A stretch of 64,000 nucleotides of DNA from positions 930,001 through 994,000 of the forward strand of contig SRSI01000066.1 of assembly GCA_005656395.1 (NCBI GenBank). The letters run 5' to 3'. This stretch comes from Strongyloides papillosus (taxonomy: Eukaryota; Nematoda; Chromadorea; Rhabditida; Strongyloididae). The position numbers and the translations under genes were made by a program. How positions within the stretch are numbered: position 1 is the stretch's first letter; each line of letters begins with the position of its first letter. The notes under the pieces are model-generated. The model was not told where the DNA came from, made no database searches, and worked only from the letters and a program-made list of their open reading frames with translations. This document shows positions 58,437 through 64,000 of this stretch, in pieces.

Positions 58437-61400
58437 AAGAAAATTTTTTTTTCTCTTTGTCCAACGACTGTCAGTAAATCGAATTGTTTTTCAGTGTCAA
58501 GCTCTGTGTGTAGAGTCGTCAATCTAAATAAGTTTATTTCAAATATTTTATTTAAATAATATAAAAACTTTAACAATTATTTTTTAAATTTTCAATAAAA
58601 TTAAACAATTGATCTGATTCCTTCAAAATTTTTGTTCTTTTTTTCGTAATTTCTCTTCTACATTCTCCGGTAAGCATTAAAATAACTTGATAAAGTATAT
58701 TTGAAGTCTTTGGTAAAGTAATATTATGACACAATTTCTAAAATATAAAATTAATTCAATGGTAAATTAGAAAATTTTTTTGGTACTTTGTCGTTATATC
58801 CCCCCAGAAGATATTGACTTTAATGGTTCTTTATAACAGTTCTTAATTATTTATAAATAAGTAGTACAAAATAAGGCTACTTTAAAGTATTTATCATTAA
58901 AATAATGAGTTTTTAAAATTAAAAAAAATTTCTTTAAAAATTAAACTTTGGAATTTTTCATTTTTGAAACTTTTAGTACCATTTATCAATTACCTACTAT
59001 TTAATACCCCTTCTTTATATCATAAATGATAAGAGTATCCTTATTTATCCTTCTTTTAGTATATTTATTAAGATTGAGGATATCTTATCTTTCACAGACT
59101 TAAAGATTTTTTACTTTCCCAGAGACTTTGTCATTAGTAATTTTTTATTGAAAAATTACTTTTTAGTAACAGTTTATTGGTAATAATTCTTTTATTAACT
59201 TATACGCAATAATTTATTTTATATTAGTTCGTTTTTACATGTTTTATTTGGGTGGGATATAGCCACAAAGTACCTTTTTTTATCTTTTATTTAAAACATA
59301 CATTAATTATTATAAAATCCAATAAAATTATTTCAAGATTGATGTCTGATTTTATAAAACAATTTGCAAAAAACAATCCATATTTTCTTACGTTTTCTTC
59401 ATAACATATATACAGGGTGGCCCACCTAAAACTCCCCAGACGTTTGCATATATATCTTTACGCATAGATAAGCTACAAACAAGGTAATATAATCATTTTG
59501 TAGCTGAGATATATCCCATCCTAAATTTATTAACAAATCGACAAAATGTAGATTCTAGATGGAGTTATGGGCTTTTGAAATTTAGGTACATTTTTCGACT
59601 TTCACTAAATGAAACTTTTTTATTTGAAAAGATTTTTTAAAAATTGTTGCAGATTCTGAAAGTACAAAGTCTTTTGTACTAAATCCCAAAATTACGTAAA
59701 AATTGAAGTCAGGCAATTTTGTTTAATTTTTAAATAAAAGTTAAAAATCTTGATTTTTGCCAAAAAATCGATGTTTTTTAAAAATAACATTTTAATCAGG
59801 TAATTTTTAAACAATTTTCTTTAATATTCTGATAGCGTAAGCGAAGCTCTATCGAATGAGTATAGTGCCACTAAATTTGATTAAGTTTAAAGAAAGTTGT
59901 GAATAGTCAAAAATTGACCATTTTTTACAATAATTCTATAAAAAAAGAGAATATGTCAATCTTTTTCAAATTTTCGGGCACGGATTATGTTTTATTTTTA
60001 AAAGTATTAAAAATATTGTTCTTATATGATAAAAACTCGCCCATATTTTAAAAATACAGGGCATGGGATTATGAGTGGATATACAAGAAATTTAAAAAAC
60101 ACATTTTAATTGTTCTTACAGAGTAATATTTATACAAAATAGTATAAAATAATAGTAAATGGTGTGAAAGTATTGGAAAAATTACTTTTTTCTTAAATTT
60201 GGGTGATAAAGAATATTTCAGTTCTTTAGACAATCTATGAACAAACAAGTAATAATTTGTAAACTAATATGGATAAGTAGTGCTATTATTGCTATTAGGA
60301 TACCGTAAAGATCGGGGAAAGTATTATTTGTATTTTGAATTTCAAATGAAAGTGTCAAAAAGTCGACTTTGGCAAATCATAACTTCTTTCAGAGTCAATC
60401 ACTCAGAACGGTCATATACTCATTCGATAGAGCTTCGCTTACGCTATCAGAATATTAAAGAAAATTGTTTAAAAATCACCTGATTAAAATGTTATTTTTA
60501 AAAAACATCGATTTTTTGGCAAAAATCAAGATTTTTAACTTTTATTTAAAAATTAAACAAAATTCCCTGACTTCAATTTTTAGGTAATTTTGGGATTTAG
60601 TACAAAAGACTTTGTACTTTTAGAATCTGCAACAATAATTAAAAAATCTTTCCAAATAAAAAAGTTACAGTTGATGAAAATTGAAAAATGTACCTAAATT
60701 TCAAAAGCCCATAACTCCATCTAGAATCCACATTTTGTTAAATTGTCAATAGATTTAGGATGGGATATATCCCAGCTACAAAATGATTATATTACCATGT
60801 TTGTAACTTATCTATTCGTAGAGATATATATGCAAATGTCTGGGGAGTTTTAGGTGGGCCACCCTGTATACTCCAGATAGATTTTTCCTTCCACTATCAA
60901 GAGGTATTATTAATTTATTCATTTGAAACAAACGTGCTAAATTTTTATTTAGTAATTATATAAAATAGTTTTTTTTTAAAGTAGAGTGGGCGGATTTTAA
61001 AGCACTACATTGTACAACAAAAAAATGACTAATGCATTGAGATTGGTCTTAAAATTAATTATGATTTCATCCATGTGTTGTAATAAAAATTAATAATAAT
61101 TAGTAAAAATGTTAAAGGTATTTGAAATTTATTAAAAATTTATTATTGACAATATAGATAAAGTATAGTTTTACAGTTTTTGATAAAGAATAATCTTTTT
61201 TTTTACTAATATTCAATGTAAAAATATTTAATTCTAATAGTTATTTAATAAAAATATGATAAACATAGAGATTATTTAGAATTTAAAACATAAAAAGTAA
61301 GAAACCATGGGTATGTTCTTTATGTTTTAATTGTCTACGTGATTATCATTTTTCATTTGTATGTTTTAAAATGATTGGCTACTTTTTTATTAGCTTTAAC

Positions 61401-63781
61401 TTTCGACGCATCAATTTAACATTAAAAATTGCTTCATTTTTTAAAAATATTTTTGGAGGGTAAAATTATATGACCAATTTTTTTCTACTTTACTTTAAAA
61501 AAAAACTTTCTATTTTTTCTAAACTTACATCCGTACAAAAAAATTGCTTCAATATTATTATACTCAATCAATTCATCATAATCTAAGTTTATACTTTGAA
61601 GAAAGGAAAAAACTTCACGTAATTTAGAAATACTAACTTGATTTGAAGAATTATTAAATAATTCATGAAGATTATTTAAAGTAAAATTCTTTTTGTTATC
61701 ATTTGTATATATGTTCAATATAAAATCCGATTCTGACTTCAAATTTTTAAGTATTTTCTACAAAAAAATATTTTATTTTAAAATACAGGATAGTTCTTTT
61801 TTTAAGTATAATAGACAAAATTTTAGAATTCTATATTAGGAACTATAATATATTTTTATATTTTGCAATTGTTTACATTATCATCACTCTGTTTTTGTTA
61901 TTCTAATGTTTTTTATGATTAGCTACATTTCTACAAATTTCAATCAATTGGTGTATCAATTTTACATTGAAAAAAGCATAATTTTTTTAATTTTAGAGGA
62001 TAAAATACATTTTTAAATCTTGTCTACTATTCTTAAAAAAATTATTTATAACTTACAATATAAGAAAGAATATTTTCGTTTATTTCATTGTTATCAAGAT
62101 ATTTTTCTCTTTGTATACTCTTTCTTATTGTTTCTTTAAAGCGAATACTATTAAATGTTGAAACATCAAGACACCATATTCTTTCTATGTTACTCAAAAA
62201 TGCTTCTATAGCATAACCTTCGGTAGTGTAAATTTTTGAAGTTTCAGACCTTAAATGAATAATTATTCTTTTATTTACAATTTTATTAGTTTACATATGA
62301 TTAATTTGTTCAATTTTAGAGTTAGTGACCTCTTTTTTTAGCTTCTGTTAAACTTTATAAGCAGTTTTTTTAGCTAATTATGATATTTTAGCAATAATCT
62401 GTCATTCTAGCATGTTTTTTGTCGATTTGCTAAATTTTTTTAAGCAAAGTTATGTAATTTTATTCTCATTATAGTATTCTTAATCAATAAAGTAGAAACA
62501 TTACGTAATATTGAAAGTTTATGTTATTAAAGACATTTTGGGATAATTTGACTTTTAAAGAGTTTTGTTTTTTTGAAATACCAGATTTTGACATTTGTTG
62601 TATTTACGCAATTTTGATAGTAATGCTATACGTGAAAAATATATCGTTCTTTTTGTATGAAAGAAGATTAAAATAAATTTTTTTTGCCGCGTATTTCACG
62701 AAAATCTGGGACGTTTTAAATATGGTAGTAAATTTTTTTAACATTTTTATATATCTTTAGATCATCAATTTAGTATTTAATAGACTTATTTATATTTCAG
62801 GAACTCCAATTCTTTTTTATTTAAATTCTTTTTATTGCTAATAATTTAAAATAATTATCAGTACGAGATTCTTAGAAAAACTTTTATTGTTATCATTTAA
62901 TAAAAGTATATTAACTGATAAAAATTTTACTGTTATTATTATTGTGAATTAGTTCTTATATAATTTATTATTTTATTTAAATAGCGTACGGACCAATACA
63001 GTTTTATTCATCTTTTATAAGAAATATTATCCTAGAATTTTTATTAATGATCTCAACACATCTATGGAAAATAGTAGCATATTTCAATATTTAAAGTTAA
63101 AATTTAAAAAAATAAAACTTTTAACTTGAGATTGTCTGTTTGATTTGCTAAAGTGTTAAAATAACCAAGAAGTTATCGGTTTTTTTCTATTATTTATGGA
63201 AATTGAAGACACCTTATCGCCTACATTTCTAAATTAAAAAAGTTTAAAATTACTACTTATTAAATTTCTTTTCCCATCTTCATAAAAAAATTTTAAATCA
63301 ATTATCTTAGATGAAATTATGTACTTATGATATAAGAAGTTATTTTTACAACTTTTTAACCATTAAAAATTACAAAAAAGAGGTCACCAATTCTGAAATA
63401 ATTTCAATACGACTTTATTGTACTTTGCTAATTATAAACAAACCAATATAAAATGTTTTTATGAATTGCTTACCTATATAGAACAGAAAACTCTTTTATT
63501 AATGTTTTTAACGTTGTAATTGTTTTCCAAATGTTTTCATCGTAATCATTTTCTTTTAAATACGATATTCTAAATGATAATTGTTATTTAACTTTTAACT
63601 ACCAAGATCTTTGTTTTGCGGACAAAATATTTATAATTATATGATAATATCGTATTAAATTGTTCAAAAAAGATTTTATTTAAAAAATCGTTGGTTATTT
63701 TCACACTATCTACAGAGTGGAACAAAATATGCATTACAGTTGCATAGATGTTATATAATGTTTTTAATATTTGATATATTT
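58437..63781 (-). CDS. Unidentified multi-exon gene interrupted by mobile elements
   Basis: Traced exons on the minus strand: A 63781-63603 (YQILKTLYNIYATVMHILFH), B 63569-63474 (SYLKENDYDENIWKTITTLK), C 62249-62057 (EGYAIEAFLSNIERIWCLDV), D 61757-61529 (VSISKLREVFSFLQSINLDY), D' 60936-60867 plus 59412-59392 (LFQMNKLIIPLDSGRKNLSG), E 58737-58607 (LCHNITLPKTSNILYQVILM) and F 58523-58437 (LTTLHTELDTEKQFDLLTVV). Splice phases agree for B-C, C-D and D-D', and for D'-E once a TIR element and one TA are removed; E-F also agrees using donor GTTTAA. A-B does not agree, so one exon may be missing or decayed. The product looks helical; I recognise no family. Its 5' end lies near or beyond the right edge. 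Three elements sit in its body, one inside exon D'. Whether it is still functional is open. Confidence 0.5.
58782..59274. mobile_element. 493-base MITE-like element
   Basis: Imperfect terminal inverted repeats of about 25 bases: left GGTACTTTGTCGTTATATCC and right (reverse complement) GGTACTTTGTGGCTATATCC, each embedded in a T-rich flank. The interior is A+T-rich and non-coding. It lies in the intron between exons D' and E of the disrupted gene. Confidence 0.65.
59413..60866. mobile_element. 1.45-kb element with 452-base terminal inverted repeats
   Basis: Arms at 59,413-59,864 and 60,415-60,866 are equal in length and nearly perfect reverse complements. The tips read CAGGGTGGCCCACCTAAAAC and are flanked by TATA on both sides, so TA target preference as in Tc1/mariner-class elements. 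The 550-base middle has no convincing transposase frame, so the element is non-autonomous. It lies inside an exon (D') of the minus-strand gene around it. Confidence 0.88.
62317..63395. mobile_element. 1.08-kb element with short terminal inverted repeats
   Basis: The left tip TAGAGTTAGTGACCTCTTTT and right tip (reverse complement) CAGAATTGGTGACCTCTTTT match at 19 of 22 bases over the full 22-base TIR. No target duplication is clear. The interior is non-coding. It sits in the large intron between exons B and C of the disrupted gene. Confidence 0.55.
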
Positions 63782-64000
63782 CTATAATATTATGTTTATT
63801 TGATAGCCCAACTTCTTTTTCTTTGTGGAGAAAGAACTATTAATAGAAATCAATTATACCTTAAGTTTTGTAGTGAATGTCTTGCTACAATTTATTAATA
63901 ATAATAATTTTAGAAAATTAAAAATAAATATAACCTTTGTAGTAAATAAAAATAAATATTAAAGCTTAGAAAATGTGATAATTAACAGTAATATTTAAGT
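63782..64000. other. Right edge, possible upstream exon sequence
   Basis: Minus-strand fragments such as an AATTGTAG acceptor near 63,895 and a TTAAGGTATAAT donor-like site near 63,860 could belong to the next upstream exon of the disrupted gene, but the phase does not join to exon A. Nothing firm can be called. Confidence 0.3.

Noticed and set aside
61485..61528. Read-through end of exon D to a stop at 61485
   Set aside because: A perfect GTAAGT donor at 61528 and a phase-matched acceptor at 60937 give a better continuation.
1..64000. CRISPR arrays, bacterial operons or phage-like modules
   Set aside because: No regularly spaced short repeats; genes are spliced and of animal families throughout.

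Overview
This is eukaryotic, strongly A+T-rich nuclear DNA that reads as nematode. Most genes are compact, with one to four introns of about 35-80 bases (GTAAG-type donors, TTTTAG/TTTCAG acceptors), and some very long genes have no intron. Several first codons sit a few bases after a TTTCAG/TTTTAG acceptor, as expected with spliced-leader trans-splicing. The content (lineage-specific nuclear receptor, nematode-type small PDZ protein, Tudor protein, F-box protein, SLC22 transporter) and the gene architecture resemble Strongyloides-type nematodes. That placement is an inference from style; no marker gene fixes it.

Bases 1-47,700 are gene-dense. In order: mitochondrial aspartyl-tRNA synthetase (5' half, minus); exocyst sec-15 (plus); a nuclear receptor with a damaged DNA-binding domain (plus); a cathepsin F-like protease (minus); an SLC22-type transporter (plus); an unrecognised 256-aa protein and SMARCAL1 (minus); two tandem DUF2358/C6orf136-like paralogues and a peptide-type GPCR (minus); a 3.1-kb gene-free stretch; SPRYD7 and an unrecognised 557-aa protein (minus); cullin-3 (plus); ASCC3, a two-PDZ protein and a Tudor protein (minus); exocyst sec-10 (plus); a secreted phospholipase A2-like protein and a coiled-coil protein (minus); DUS4-type dihydrouridine synthase (plus); and an F-box-like protein (minus). 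Coordinates given for spliced genes come from my own exon joining by reading frame, splice signal and phase.

Bases 47,700-64,000 are different: repeat- and transposon-rich, with broken genes. They hold a frameshifted transposase-like gene (49.5-52.6 kb), an internally deleted mariner element just upstream of it, a 187-base tandem duplication, two long-terminal-inverted-repeat (TIR) elements (56.1-57.7 and 59.4-60.9 kb), and two elements with short TIRs. From about 58.4 kb to the right edge, small exons of one unidentified minus-strand gene can be traced through these insertions. One TIR element lies inside an exon of that gene: removing the element plus one TA restores an open exon whose phases match both neighbours.

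Functional links are modest. Two exocyst subunits are present, as are two genome/translation-quality helicases (SMARCAL1, ASCC3), and there are two close same-strand pairs that could be operons (the DUF2358 pair, and Tudor-PDZ). No prokaryote-type system, CRISPR array, rRNA or tRNA gene was seen.
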